The position numbers and the translations under genes are program-made. Below, piece by piece: positions 1 through 7,285 of a stretch of 64,000 nucleotides of DNA. Each line of letters starts with the position of its first letter. Position 1 is the first letter of the stretch. This stretch comes from Pseudonocardia sp. MH-G8 (GTDB lineage Bacteria > Actinomycetota > Actinomycetes > Mycobacteriales > Pseudonocardiaceae), in contig NZ_NKYF01000026.1 of the NCBI RefSeq assembly GCF_002262885.1, positions 1-64,000 on the forward strand. Direction: 5' to 3'. Under the pieces are notes generated by a model that was given only the letters and a program-made list of their open reading frames with translations, was not told the DNA's origin and made no database searches.

Positions 1-107
1 GATGGCCAGCACCAGGCAGATCCCATGGCCATCATCGGGCAGATCTCGTGACCGTCACCGGGCAGGTCTCACGGCCGCCGCTGGGCAGTTCCTACTGGCC
101 CTTGACA
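1..107. mobile_element. Right end of an IS21-like insertion sequence
   Basis: Four degenerate tandem copies of a 23-bp unit lie at 4-26, 27-49, 50-72 and 73-95. Each has a GGCAG(A/G/T)TC core preceded by a (G/A)CC-type segment. The last copy runs into CCCTTGACA ending at 107, giving a TG...CA-type terminus when read inward. Serial repeats of about 20-25 bp inside termini ending in 5'-TG...CA-3' are a feature of IS21-family elements. The transposase genes would lie left of the window, so family assignment is inference. Confidence 0.5.
4..95. repeat. Four tandem 23-bp repeats
   Basis: Copies start at positions 4, 27, 50 and 73. Approximate consensus is GRCCRYCRYCGGGCAGRTC followed by YCRY. The period is exactly 23 bp and the GGCAG core is kept in all four copies. 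They look like transposase-binding repeats of the element end. Confidence 0.7.
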
Positions 108-437
108 CCCGGCGCCACCAGCAGCGCCGGCGTCGTGGTTGCAACGTGGTCGATTCGTGGCTACCGCGTTGCCGGACTACCTCGGCGAAGACCGGTGTCG
201 GACAGCGCGATCGGCTGACGTTCAGCAGACCGCGGTGGCAGAGCGGGGGACAATACCCCTCAGGGGCGGCGTAGCTGGTCGAATTCGGCAGCGTCGGAGA
301 GATGGTGCAGCGGAACGGCGCTACTGCGCCTCGCAGAAAAGTCTAGTGTGGAATCACGGCGAGTCGCCAAGAGCGGCGGCCGGCCGCGCTCACGCGGACT
401 TCCTGCAAAGGAGCATCCAGGCTGGGTAGTCGCGGTG
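108..437. other. Intergenic stretch without a supported gene
   Basis: Short open frames exist on both strands, but none shows a plausible start site, domain or motif. It is the target-side flank of the insertion-sequence end. Confidence 0.5.
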
Positions 438-1253
438 CTACAGACCGCGGATGTCGGTGTAGGCCGTGAGTCGGATGGCATGGTCGGAGATCGCGGCCGC
501 CGCGGGCTCGGGGATGGGCATGCGGTCGGCCGCCGTGAGTGGGCCGAGGTCGAGACCGGTGAGTTCGGCGATCCGGGCGAGGGGGACCTGGAAGGTTCGG
601 AACTCCCCGAGCGGCGGTGGCTGGCCCTCCTGCTGCAGGTCACCGAGCTGGGGCGTCTGATCGAGCAGGTAGCCGGTGGTGCCGAGCGCGCCGTCGGTGG
701 TGAAGCCACCGATCTTCCAGAACTGCAGTGGGATCTGGAGGCCGCGGTACTGCGGGTCGTCGTCGGCGAGGACGGGGCCGGTGAACACGACGAGCTTGCG
801 GTCGTGGTCTGCGGCGTTGTCGAGTAGGTAGTCCTCGAGGCCGAGCCAGAGCTCGCGGTCCTGGTTGAACGAGGACGCCTGCGGCGCGGCATTGGTGTAG
901 AAGAATGTCTCTGCCTCGGCGCGCTCGGCCTCGGCCTGGTCACCCCACACCGGGTCCCGACGTCGGACCAGGTGGCCGCGGTCGAGGTCGTTGTCGACGT
1001 AGATCTCGTCGCCGGCCTGCAGCTGATGTGGGAGCCGGTCGTCGAGTCGCCAGTCGTCGGAACGTTCGACGTCACGCAGGGTCGCGCCGTCGATCGCGAC
1101 GGCGGTGGCCCCGGCGAGTCGGCGGTCCGGGCGGTGCAGCGTGGAGAAGTGGGTGTAGACGAGCGGCACGGTCGTCACGCCGGGTGCGGTGGGCATCAGT
1201 GCGGGAATGCCGAGGAAGTCCGGGTTGTAGCCGGTTGGGTGGGGAGTGGTCAC
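438..1253 (-). CDS. DNA/RNA non-specific endonuclease (NUC superfamily)
   Basis: 271-residue protein of the metal-dependent beta-beta-alpha nuclease family, which cleaves DNA and RNA without strong sequence specificity. The hallmark DRGHLVRR motif, containing the catalytic histidine, is near residue 92. It is followed by DPVWG and FFYTNAAPQ, which supplies the metal-ligand asparagine, and by a conserved glutamine/tryptophan segment. The C-terminal half carries the VFTGPV strand typical of the family. No signal peptide is visible at the chosen start, unlike many secreted members, so export is uncertain. It stands alone; the nearest leftward neighbour is the insertion-sequence end. Confidence 0.85.
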   Translation of the reverse strand: MTTPHPTGYNPDFLGIPALMPTAPGVTTVPLVYTHFSTLHRPDRRLAGATAVAIDGATLRDVERSDDWRLDDRLPHQLQAGDEIYVDNDLDRGHLVRRRDPVWGDQAEAERAEAETFFYTNAAPQASSFNQDRELWLGLEDYLLDNAADHDRKLVVFTGPVLADDDPQYRGLQIPLQFWKIGGFTTDGALGTTGYLLDQTPQLGDLQQEGQPPPLGEFRTFQVPLARIAELTGLDLGPLTAADRMPIPEPAAAAISDHAIRLTAYTDIRGL

Positions 1254-1922
1254 GAGGGCGAACGTAGGGGCGTGGGGTGAACGCGGGATGTCACCCCGCG
1301 TCCGAGCCCGGCGTGCGGTCAGATTAATGCCAAGTCGACCGGACGTGCCCGAGCCGCACGAGATGTGGGCACGACTGGGTCACGTCCCGCAGCGTCCTCT
1401 GCAGCTCATCCTGACAACGCGACGGCCCGCCGCCGTTGTGAAAGCGTTCTCGACCAGGCCTATACCGGAGCGACTGTTGGTCGGCGCGGGAGGATCATGA
1501 ACCCATCGGCGACATCTCTGCCGAAGACTCTGCGGGTGGAGCATAAGCGACGGGAGCGTGTTCAAGGGCACTCGAGCAGTGGCACGTGGGAAGGTGCAGG
1601 GCTGATACGTAGTGGTGTCAGAGGGGGGACTTGAACCCTTTCCCCACGCCGTCGCGCTGGTAAACGACCTCGTCGTGGCCGGAGCAAGCTGATCAGTGTC
1701 GCCTGGAATCGCTCCGATCCGGGTCGCGTCGCCTTCGTGGTGTCCCGCACGGTCGTGTCCAACTAGACTTCCTGGCGCGCCCTGTGCGATCGCAGGCGCG
1801 GGCCGGTCGGGCGGCCACTCCCGGCGGAGCGGGGACACCCGGTCGCGCCCGAGTTGGGCGCACGCTCTGGGGACGGGCTCGTCCGCGGTGCCGAGGTCGG
1901 CCGGTCCGTCGAGGGGAGCGAC
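1254..1922. other. Non-coding stretch with a tRNA-3'-end-like fragment
   Basis: About 670 bases without a convincing gene. It contains the tRNA-like segment at 1613-1638 (separate entry). The rest shows no supported frame on either strand. It precedes the truncated antiporter start at 1923. Confidence 0.5.
1613..1638 (-). other. tRNA 3'-end-like fragment (possible old attachment site)
   Basis: Read on the minus strand the segment is GGGTTCAAGT, five C, CTCTGAC, A, CCA. This matches a T-loop, T-stem 3' strand, acceptor 3' strand, discriminator and CCA end. The upstream T-stem strand is AAGGG, so only three of five T-stem pairs form. No D-arm or matching GTCAGAG acceptor strand is seen. It is at most a relic, such as an integration-site duplicate. 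Confidence 0.3.
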
Positions 1923-2054
1923 GTGGTCCTGGTCCTGACCTCCGGCGTCGTACTGCTGGTGACGGTCGCGCTGTCCGGGCGGGCCGGGCGGTCGGTGTTG
2001 TCCACGGCGCTGGTGTTCCTCGCGGCTGGCGCGCTGGTTGGGCGCGACCCGTGA
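1923..2054 (+). pseudogene. N-terminal fragment of a cation/proton antiporter-like protein
   Basis: A GTG start at 1923 follows a GAGGGGAG ribosome-binding site. The 43 codons encode two hydrophobic segments, LTSGVVLLVTVALSG and VLSTALVFLAAGALVG, resembling the first helices of NhaP/CPA1-type antiporters. The frame stops abruptly at 2054, where such proteins normally continue for 400 or more residues. Nothing downstream restores the family in another frame. I read it as a truncated relic with its start signals intact; the family call rests on a short segment. Confidence 0.4.
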
Positions 2055-2082
2055 GGTTGCACGGCAGCGTCGTCGCGGGGTT

Positions 2083-2574
2083 TCACGGCGCGATGATCAG
2101 ATCTGGGTGGGTGGGGAGGTTGTTGCCGACGAGGACGACGGTGGTGCCTCCGCTGCTTCGTTGGATGTGCACGTCGGCCATGCATCCCGACATGACGGTG
2201 AGCCCATGACCGCGGTACCCGGCCAGTTCGGTGCTGCGGTGTTGATGTGCCCAGTCGCCGTGATCTGTCACTGCGACCGTGACGTGCCGCGTGCGCGCAG
2301 CTTGGTTGGCGCTGACCCAGGCGTGCACGTGCACTGGGCCTGGCCGGCGAGCGGGGTAGGCATGATCGACGACGTTGGACATCGCCTCGTTGGCTGCCAG
2401 CACGATGTCTTCGGCGTCGTCCTCGGGCCAGCCCGCCGCGGCTAGCCAACGGGTGAGTTCAGCGCGCATCTGCTGGAGCGAGGATGGCGCGGCACGGAGC
2501 GCGACCAGTAGATCGTCGACGCTGCCCGGTGGCCCGACAGGTAGATCGGGTTCCGATACCTGGCCAGTCGTCAT
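2083..2574 (-). CDS. RsbW-like anti-sigma factor / ATP-binding serine kinase
   Basis: 163-residue protein with a HATPase_c_2 domain, the fold of anti-sigma factors RsbW and SpoIIAB that sequester stress sigma factors and phosphorylate STAS antagonists. Visible motifs are the N-box (EDIVLAANEAMSNVVDHAY, about residues 70-88), the DHGDW segment that carries the Bergerat-fold aspartate, and RGHGL near residue 127 before VMSG. An ATG at 2574 fits the domain boundary; a longer in-frame extension upstream lacks family features. The cognate sigma factor is not adjacent. A STAS protein (35560) and a SpoIIE-type phosphatase (24781) elsewhere in the window could be partners. Confidence 0.85.
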   Translation of the reverse strand: MTTGQVSEPDLPVGPPGSVDDLLVALRAAPSSLQQMRAELTRWLAAAGWPEDDAEDIVLAANEAMSNVVDHAYPARRPGPVHVHAWVSANQAARTRHVTVAVTDHGDWAHQHRSTELAGYRGHGLTVMSGCMADVHIQRSSGGTTVVLVGNNLPTHPDLIIAP

Positions 2575-2621
2575 AGCGGTCCCGTCGGTCGCGCCTCGGC
2601 CCGCTGCTGGGCCGGCAGCCG

Positions 2622-2984
2622 TCAGTATGACGCGCAGTGATCCCGCGAGCATGGGGGCGGCAGGCGTCCGCCGGGTGCGTCCCGTACGTCGGCCCAGCAG
2701 ATTCGGAGCGCGCCGCCGAAACGAGCGGCCGGGCGGTTGCCGCGGGATATTCCCCAGCCCGGCGGGGGCACCTCGTTCACGCCGCCGAAGAACCGTGCGG
2801 CCGCCAGCGTGGCCGGGTCGCTGAAGTAGCTCGTCGGTGTCCCGGTGGCCTCGATCCGGCCGTCGAGCATGAGCGCGCCGCCGTCGGCGAGGTCGACCGC
2901 CTTCTGCTGGTCGTGGGTCACGAACAGCATCGTGATCGACAGTTCCCGCTGGAGTGCCCGCATCCACCAGGCAGTGATCATCAC
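2622..2984 (-). pseudogene. Remnant of an ABC transporter ATP-binding subunit
   Basis: Residues 1-68 (about 2780-2984) match the end of the nucleotide-binding domain of import-type ABC ATPases: LQREL, the H-loop segment TMLFVTHDQ, KAVDLAD, LMLDGRIEATG and the FSDP...ARFFGG region that follows in MalK/ModC-like proteins. Walker A, the Q-loop, LSGGQ and Walker B are absent upstream. The remaining C-terminal 50 residues are unrelated low-complexity sequence, so this is a truncated relic. No permease or binding protein is nearby. Its lack of partners fits the decay seen throughout this end of the window. Confidence 0.6.
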
Positions 2985-3336
2985 CGCCGGACGAGCCTCA
3001 GCCTCTCACAGCACGCCGACATCGCAACGTGTGCGCAGATCATCGCGACCCTGTTCATCGCTCTGGCCGTCGAGCCAATCACGGTCCGCCAAGCGGGCGG
3101 TCGCGTCCGCTGGATGATCTGACGCCAGGCCTACGTGTCGTCCGCATTCCTCCTGCTCGCGGCCGCATTCACGCTCAGATGCGACGGCGTTGTGTTGGCC
3201 AGCGGGAGCCATGGAACCTCGGCCCGCTCATCGCGTACCTCGACGACGCTCGGCCGGCGCTTCGCGCAGACGCGCTGACATTGATCCACTCGCGAGTTCA
3301 CTCACGGTTGCCGCCTTATGACGAATCGGACGGGGT
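2985..3336 (+). other. Gene-free stretch with traces of a decayed membrane protein
   Basis: On the plus strand one frame reads IIATLFIALAVE, meets a stop at about 3120, and continues in the same frame with AFLLLAAAFTL. This suggests two former transmembrane segments separated by a nonsense change. No start or family can be assigned. A palindrome ACTCGCGAGT lies at 3288-3297. Confidence 0.3.
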
Positions 3337-3858
3337 TCATGGCTCGAAGTCCGCTGGCGAGACCGTGTCGATGAAGCGGCGGAACCGCTCGATCTCGCCT
3401 ACCTCGTCGGCGGCGCCGTCCTCCCGGCGGGCCCGACCGGTGGCCTGGTCGATGTCGCAGATCACTGCCTCCGGGAGCGCCGCCTCGTCGAGGACGGTGT
3501 TCTCGGCCTGGATCGGCACGCCGAGGTGCACCGCGAGAACGACCGCGTCGCTGACCCGGGCGGAGACCCGGATGTCGCCGTCGAGGACGACCTCGGCGTG
3601 GAAGACGCTGTCATGCAACCCCGTGACGCACACCTGCTCCACCTGACGCGCGCAGGCAGCGACAACGTCGCCGATCAGATGATGAGACGTCGGCCGGGGA
3701 GCAGGGACACGTCGAAGCTCGCTCTCGATCGCGGCAGCTTCGGGGAACCCGATCCACACGGGCAGCACCCGCCGCTTCTCCACGGCCTCCTGCAGCAGTA
3801 GCACCGGCGCGTCGCGCTGGACATCCAAGCCGATCGCGAGGACCTGCATCTCCCGCAT
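3337..3858 (-). CDS. Bifunctional nuclease (BFN/DUF151) domain protein
   Basis: 173-residue protein of the BFN family. It opens with MREMQVLAIGLD and has the family core LPVWIGFPEAAAIE near residues 34-47 and HLIGDVV...VTGLHD...FHAEVVL in the middle. A C-terminal acidic tail is typical of actinobacterial members. The ATG at 3858 has GAGG six bases upstream. An alternative GTG at 3873 overlaps the stop of the preceding esterase gene (GTGA), so the two genes are translationally coupled whichever start is used. Family members have reported DNase/RNase activity; the cellular role in actinobacteria is not settled. Confidence 0.85.
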   Translation of the reverse strand: MREMQVLAIGLDVQRDAPVLLLQEAVEKRRVLPVWIGFPEAAAIESELRRVPAPRPTSHHLIGDVVAACARQVEQVCVTGLHDSVFHAEVVLDGDIRVSARVSDAVVLAVHLGVPIQAENTVLDEAALPEAVICDIDQATGRARREDGAADEVGEIERFRRFIDTVSPADFEP

Positions 3859-3869
3859 GTCTGACCTCG

Positions 3870-5189
3870 TCACTCGCCGGTGGGGTAGGTCTCGGGCTCA
3901 ACGTCCGCGGACTCGATCGGGTGCAGCGGCCGCAGCGGCGTGGTGCGGTCGCAGTGGAGGAAGGCGTCGTAGCGTTCGTCGAGGACGGTGGGCACGTAGT
4001 TGCCGTGTCGCTCGGCTTCAGGGTGGTAGACCACGCCGATCGCGCGGTGCGGTCGCCGGGCGTGCGACCAGCGCGAGGAGCCGTCGCCGGAGCCGAGCAC
4101 GAAGGCGGCGTCGGTGCCGCCCGTGGCCTCGTGCAGCAGGTCCTCCAGACTGCCTGGCCGGGCCGATGAGACCGGCATCCGCTGCACCGGTCCTCCCCAA
4201 CGCTGCGAAGCGATCACATCGCCGCTGTGCGTGCCGAACCCGACCAGCACAACCTGCTCGCGCCCGTGTCGCTCGCGCATGAGCTGACCCACGTTGAGCA
4301 GGCCCGCGGCGGCCATGTCGGTGGCCCGCGCGTCGCCGATGTGGGTGTTGTGCTCCCAGAGCACGGCTTTCGCGGCGGGGGCGTCGTCGGCGGCACCGTA
4401 GCGGGACAGGAGGCGGTCGAGGGTGTCAGCCATGTGGCAGTCGCGCACGTTCCATGACTCGGGTCCGCCGCGGACCATTGCGCGGTAGTACCGCTCTGCG
4501 CCGGCGGCGGCCGCCGCATTCAGCTCGGCGACGTACCGGTCGTCCAGCACACCGCCGCCGTCTGGCGGTGTGTGGTCGGGGCGGCGCAGCTCGCGCAGGA
4601 GGGCGACGACCTCGGCCTCGCAGCTCTGTGGGGCCAGTCGGCTTGCGAACGCGTAGGACTGGGGGTCCTCGCCGTAGGGGTCGAAGCAGCGCAGCGCCTG
4701 GTGGGCGGTCGGTAGGTGTGCGGGTTCGTGTTCGGCGAGGTAGTCCAGCACGGCGTGGAGCGAGGTGAACAGGCTGTAGACGTCCAGGCCGTGGAACCCG
4801 ATGCGTTGGGTGGGCGGGAGGGCCTCGTTGTGCTTGCGCAACCAGCCGGTGAACGCGAGCACCTCCTCGTTGGCCCACATCCACGTGGGCCACCGCTCGA
4901 AGGCCTGCAGCACCTCCCGGGACTCGGGGGCGCCTGGCGCCGCCGCGACGCTGCAGTGCACGGCGTGGCAGTCCGGCCAGTCGCCCTCGACGGCGACGAA
5001 CGCGAAGCCCTTCTCGACGATGAGGCGGCGGGTGAGCTCGGCCCGCCATGTGTAGAACTCGTGGGTGCCGTGGCTGGCCTCGCCGATACCCACGAGTCGG
5101 GCGGGTCCGATGCGTTCCAGGATCGGGTCGAGGTCGCCCGAGTGCCGCAGCGGCAGCGCATCGAGACGGACGTCATCGGGACGGGTCAC
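3870..5189 (-). CDS. Erythromycin esterase-like family protein
   Basis: 439-residue protein of the EreA/EreB superfamily. Motifs include GIGEASHGTHEFY near residue 40 with its conserved histidine and glutamate, VAVEGDWPDC, RIGFHGLDVYS, LWEHNTHIGDAR with the conserved H and N, and VGFGTHSGD. The family includes macrolide esterases, but many actinobacterial homologues have no known substrate, so resistance cannot be assumed. The GTG start at 5189 overlaps the stop of an upstream truncated phosphoribosyltransferase (GTGA), and the stop overlaps the downstream BFN gene. Phosphoribosyltransferase followed by esterase recurs at 7.1-7.9 kb with the opposite gene intact. Confidence 0.88.
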   Translation of the reverse strand: MTRPDDVRLDALPLRHSGDLDPILERIGPARLVGIGEASHGTHEFYTWRAELTRRLIVEKGFAFVAVEGDWPDCHAVHCSVAAAPGAPESREVLQAFERWPTWMWANEEVLAFTGWLRKHNEALPPTQRIGFHGLDVYSLFTSLHAVLDYLAEHEPAHLPTAHQALRCFDPYGEDPQSYAFASRLAPQSCEAEVVALLRELRRPDHTPPDGGGVLDDRYVAELNAAAAAGAERYYRAMVRGGPESWNVRDCHMADTLDRLLSRYGAADDAPAAKAVLWEHNTHIGDARATDMAAAGLLNVGQLMRERHGREQVVLVGFGTHSGDVIASQRWGGPVQRMPVSSARPGSLEDLLHEATGGTDAAFVLGSGDGSSRWSHARRPHRAIGVVYHPEAERHGNYVPTVLDERYDAFLHCDRTTPLRPLHPIESADVEPETYPTGE

Positions 5190-5407
5190 GTCGCACAGCT
5201 CCCGCGGAGGGCGGCGAGGACATCGCCGCCAGCGGGTCGGCGGTCGGGGGCGCACACCGTTGCGGCAAACACCAGGCGCCGCGGTCCGGTCGCGCGGAGC
5301 TGCTCGCCGTCCGTTGCGCTCACGTTTGCGATCTCGGCCGCGAGCATCCGTCCCAGGACGGCGCCTGCGGCGGCGTCGCGGAACACCCCCTGCGGGTCGC
5401 TTCTCAT
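5186..5407 (-). pseudogene. Internally deleted phosphoribosyltransferase
   Basis: 73 codons starting ATG at 5407. The first 20 (DPQGVFRDAAAGAVLGRMLA) match the N-terminus of the intact phosphoribosyltransferase at 7282-7947 (DDPRFADRLDAGARLAGRLA). After a short junction, LRATGPRRLVFAATVCA matches that protein's LRAAGPRRLVFAAPVCA. The intervening 120 or so residues, including the PRPP-binding loop, are missing. The stop overlaps the start of the esterase gene. It is an in-frame deletion derivative that still keeps the overlap and may be translated mainly to couple the esterase. Confidence 0.65.
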
Positions 5408-5536
5408 GATCGGCCTAACCATCGATGCCACACGGATGTCCTTCCCGCTCCGACGGGCTCTGACTCCAGACCTACCCACTTGGCAGGGCCGACAACGAGA
5501 GTTCGGCCGGCTACTTGTCAGGAACCGACTCTGGCC

Positions 5537-5800
5537 GGGCACGGCGATCTGCTGGCTGAGGACATCTTCTGCGGCGCTCGCCGAGCGCAGGCACGCCGAC
5601 CTCGTGCCGATCCACTGCTCTGCACCTCGTCGGAGTGAGCGCGCAGCGCTTGCGTCACCGCACGATGCCGGTGTCGTCTGCCGACCAGCGCGTCGCCGAG
5701 GCGATGTCCGCCGATCAGGAGCCCTGGCCCGATGCGCACGACCTGCCCAGCGACGGGCCCGAGGAGGAGACCGCACCTCGAGCGGCGGCCCATATGATCA
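5537..5800 (+). pseudogene. Relic of an APH/P-loop kinase gene
   Basis: Fragments in three frames match the intact kinase at 58431-59933 in order. GHGDLLAEDIFC starts at 5537 (intact GHGDLLAQDIFC), HADLVPIHC at 5592 (intact HSDLVAIRC), and SAQRLRHR...DQRVAEAMSADQEPWPDAHDLPSD from 5638 (intact SAQRLRNR...DERVAEAMAADQDPWPGAHDLPTD). About 690 bp of the middle are gone, including the Walker A motif, and at least one frameshift is present. It lies convergent to the LuxR regulator gene. Confidence 0.65.
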
Positions 5801-5857
5801 GCATTCCTCTGACGTGGACCGAGGATGTGCTGCCGGTGGCCGCGGTTGGCGCTGGAC

Positions 5858-6439
5858 TCAGGTGACGAACCGTCGGCGGATCCCGTGAGCGACGGCCTCG
5901 GCGCGGTCGTGTACCCCGAGTCTCCGGAAGAGTCGACGCGCGTGGGTCTTGACCGTGTCTTCCGACAGGTGCAGTTCCCGGCCGATCTCGGCATTGCTCT
6001 TGCCCTGAGTCATGCCGCGCAGCACCTGCAGCTCGCGAACGGTGAGTTGCGGGCGGTCCGCGCCGGGCAGCGGTCCGGCGTCGCCGGCGAGGGTGTGTAC
6101 GTGCGCCACCGACACCGGATCCGAGGCATCCCAGCGCAGGCACCCCCTCGCCCCGGTTGCGATCGCTGCGGCCAGGCCGGGCCCGTCGTCGGCGGATCCG
6201 AACACGAGGGTGTTCGCGTGCGGGTAGGCGGCGACGAAGCGCCGGGTGTTCTCGACCCCGGCGGGTTCGCCCCGCTGGACGCCGATAAGGACCAACGCGG
6301 CTGGTCGGAGCTCGTACCGGGACAGCAGCTCGTCGCCGTGGACTGCGTCGATGCGCTTCACGCCGGGTACTGCGGAGATCGCGTGCGCCAGGCACTCGCG
6401 AACCGCTCGTCGACGGTCACAGATGAGGATCGCGTTCAT
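5858..6439 (-). CDS. LuxR/NarL-family DNA-binding response regulator
   Basis: 193-residue regulator. An N-terminal receiver-like domain begins MNAILICDRR and includes ALVLIGVQRGEPAG at about residues 50-63. A C-terminal LuxR helix-turn-helix domain spans about residues 130-190 (LTVRELQVLRGMTQGKSNAEIG, LHLSEDTVKTHARRLFRRL). The usual phospho-acceptor aspartate is not obvious: the strand that should carry it reads LVLIGVQ. Phosphorylation-independent control is therefore possible. The ATG at 6439 was chosen because the receiver fold starts there; upstream codons are arginine-rich shadow sequence. No sensor kinase is adjacent. Confidence 0.85.
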   Translation of the reverse strand: MNAILICDRRRAVRECLAHAISAVPGVKRIDAVHGDELLSRYELRPAALVLIGVQRGEPAGVENTRRFVAAYPHANTLVFGSADDGPGLAAAIATGARGCLRWDASDPVSVAHVHTLAGDAGPLPGADRPQLTVRELQVLRGMTQGKSNAEIGRELHLSEDTVKTHARRLFRRLGVHDRAEAVAHGIRRRFVT

Positions 6440-6697
6440 GACCGAGCCATTGCAGCGTTGGAGACTCGGGTTGCGATGTGCAATCCCGATCATCGCACCC
6501 TTCCATCTCGTCGACCCGGTCCGTCCGCAGGTACAACGACAGAGAGGGGGCACAGCGACGCCATCGGGTCGCCCCAACTACCCGGGCGAGTGGCAGCGGC
6601 CGCAGGGGACCTCTGGGGGTCCCTCGAAGGAGACTCGGCTCGCCGTGTATGCGCGGATCTGGACGGCGGATCCCGGGTATCCATCGGACATGTCGGA
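6440..6697. other. Intergenic stretch upstream of the regulator and USP relic
   Basis: No gene is supported here. It holds the 5' flank of the LuxR-type gene on the minus strand and, at 6655-6680, a promoter-like pair serving the truncated universal stress gene on the plus strand. Confidence 0.4.
6655..6680 (+). promoter_or_regulatory. Sigma-B-type promoter candidate upstream of the USP relic
   Basis: GGAT at 6655-6658, 16-bp spacer, GGGTAT at 6675-6680. It fits GNNT-N14-16-GGGTAY. It lies 18 bp before the GTG of the truncated universal stress gene. Confidence 0.35.
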
Positions 6698-6751
6698 GTG
6701 CGTGGACGGGTCGTCGTCGGGGTCGACGAGTCCCAGGCCGCGTTGCACTGA
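6698..6751 (+). pseudogene. N-terminal stub of a universal stress protein
   Basis: From a GTG at 6698 the frame reads VRGRVVVGVDESQAALH then stop. This is the beta-1 strand and ATP-binding loop start of UspA-family proteins (compare VVVGIDGSDEAEAAVHWA in the intact gene at 56921). Only 17 codons remain. A promoter-like element lies upstream and a terminator-like hairpin begins 20 bp after the stop, so the gene body seems to have been excised between intact expression signals. Confidence 0.5.
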
Positions 6752-6770
6752 GCGGTGCGACACGTGCGAC

Positions 6771-6799
6771 GACAGCCCGCCGGCCCCGGCGGGGCTGTC
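6771..6799 (-). terminator. GC-rich hairpin, probable terminator
   Basis: GACAGCCCGCCG pairs with CGGCGGGGCTGTC through one bulged base around a short loop. It lies 44 bp beyond the stop of the leftward operon (phosphoribosyltransferase to 6843) and just after the USP stub on the other strand, so it could act in both directions. No U-run follows, as is common in actinobacteria. Confidence 0.5.
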
Positions 6800-6842
6800 G
6801 CTGGTCTGGACCTGACCCGTCCCGGGACAGGACGCTCGTCAA

Positions 6843-7100
6843 CTAGACCTCATCGGTGCGGTGGACCCAGCCGGCGAACCGCCAATCCGGGCTGAGCTCG
6901 GCGATGGTGCCGCCGCGGACAGTGATGCTGTCCTCCGCACGCCAACGGCGTCCGCACCAACACACGTACTCGGTGCCGGCCTGGGCTCGGCGCGGTGGGC
7001 GGCAGCGGTGGGCGGTGTCATCCGCCGCCGCCGTGCCGGCCGCGTCATCGGCCGTGTCGCAGGAGGCCGAAGCGCGGGCTTGGGGGCGGTGCTGGTCCAT
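6843..7100 (-). CDS. Small hypothetical protein
   Basis: 85-residue protein starting ATG at 7100, overlapping the upstream stop (TGATG). Residues 1-40 are hydrophilic; the C-terminal half reads GTEYVCWCGRRWRA, then EDSITVRGGTIAEL and PDWRFAGWVHR. The CWC pair could be part of a small metal-binding or ribbon-like fold, but no family is recognised. It is the last gene of the leftward unit that begins with the phosphoribosyltransferase at 7947. Its position suggests co-translation with the esterase fragment above it. Confidence 0.4.
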   Translation of the reverse strand: MDQHRPQARASASCDTADDAAGTAAADDTAHRCRPPRRAQAGTEYVCWCGRRWRAEDSITVRGGTIAELSPDWRFAGWVHRTDEV

Positions 7101-7285
7101 CAATCGCCCGCAGGGCCAGAGCCGGAACCGGCGTCCGAGCGCGCGATCGGGTCGAGGGGCCTCAAGGCAACGGTCTGATCGCAGCACAAAGAGGCGTCGT
7201 ATCCGGTGGCGCGGACGGCGGTGGGCAACGCCGACGCGTCGTGCCAGGCGACGGCGCTGCGGTCTCGCACGTCCGCGACCATCAT
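7100..7285 (-). pseudogene. C-terminal remnant of an erythromycin esterase-like protein
   Basis: 61 codons from an ATG at 7285 that overlaps the phosphoribosyltransferase stop (ATGA). GYDASLCCDQTVALRPLDPI corresponds to RYDAFLHCDRTTPLRPLHPI at the end of the intact esterase (3870-5189), with acidic tails after both. All catalytic motifs are missing. Together with the upstream intact phosphoribosyltransferase this is the mirror image of the 3.9-5.4 kb locus, where the esterase is intact and the phosphoribosyltransferase is deleted. Start and stop overlaps are kept, so a short product may still be made. Confidence 0.6.

Noticed and set aside
3870..5189. Calling the esterase-like protein a macrolide resistance gene
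   Set aside because: Family membership alone does not show macrolide esterase activity; many actinobacterial homologues have unknown substrates.
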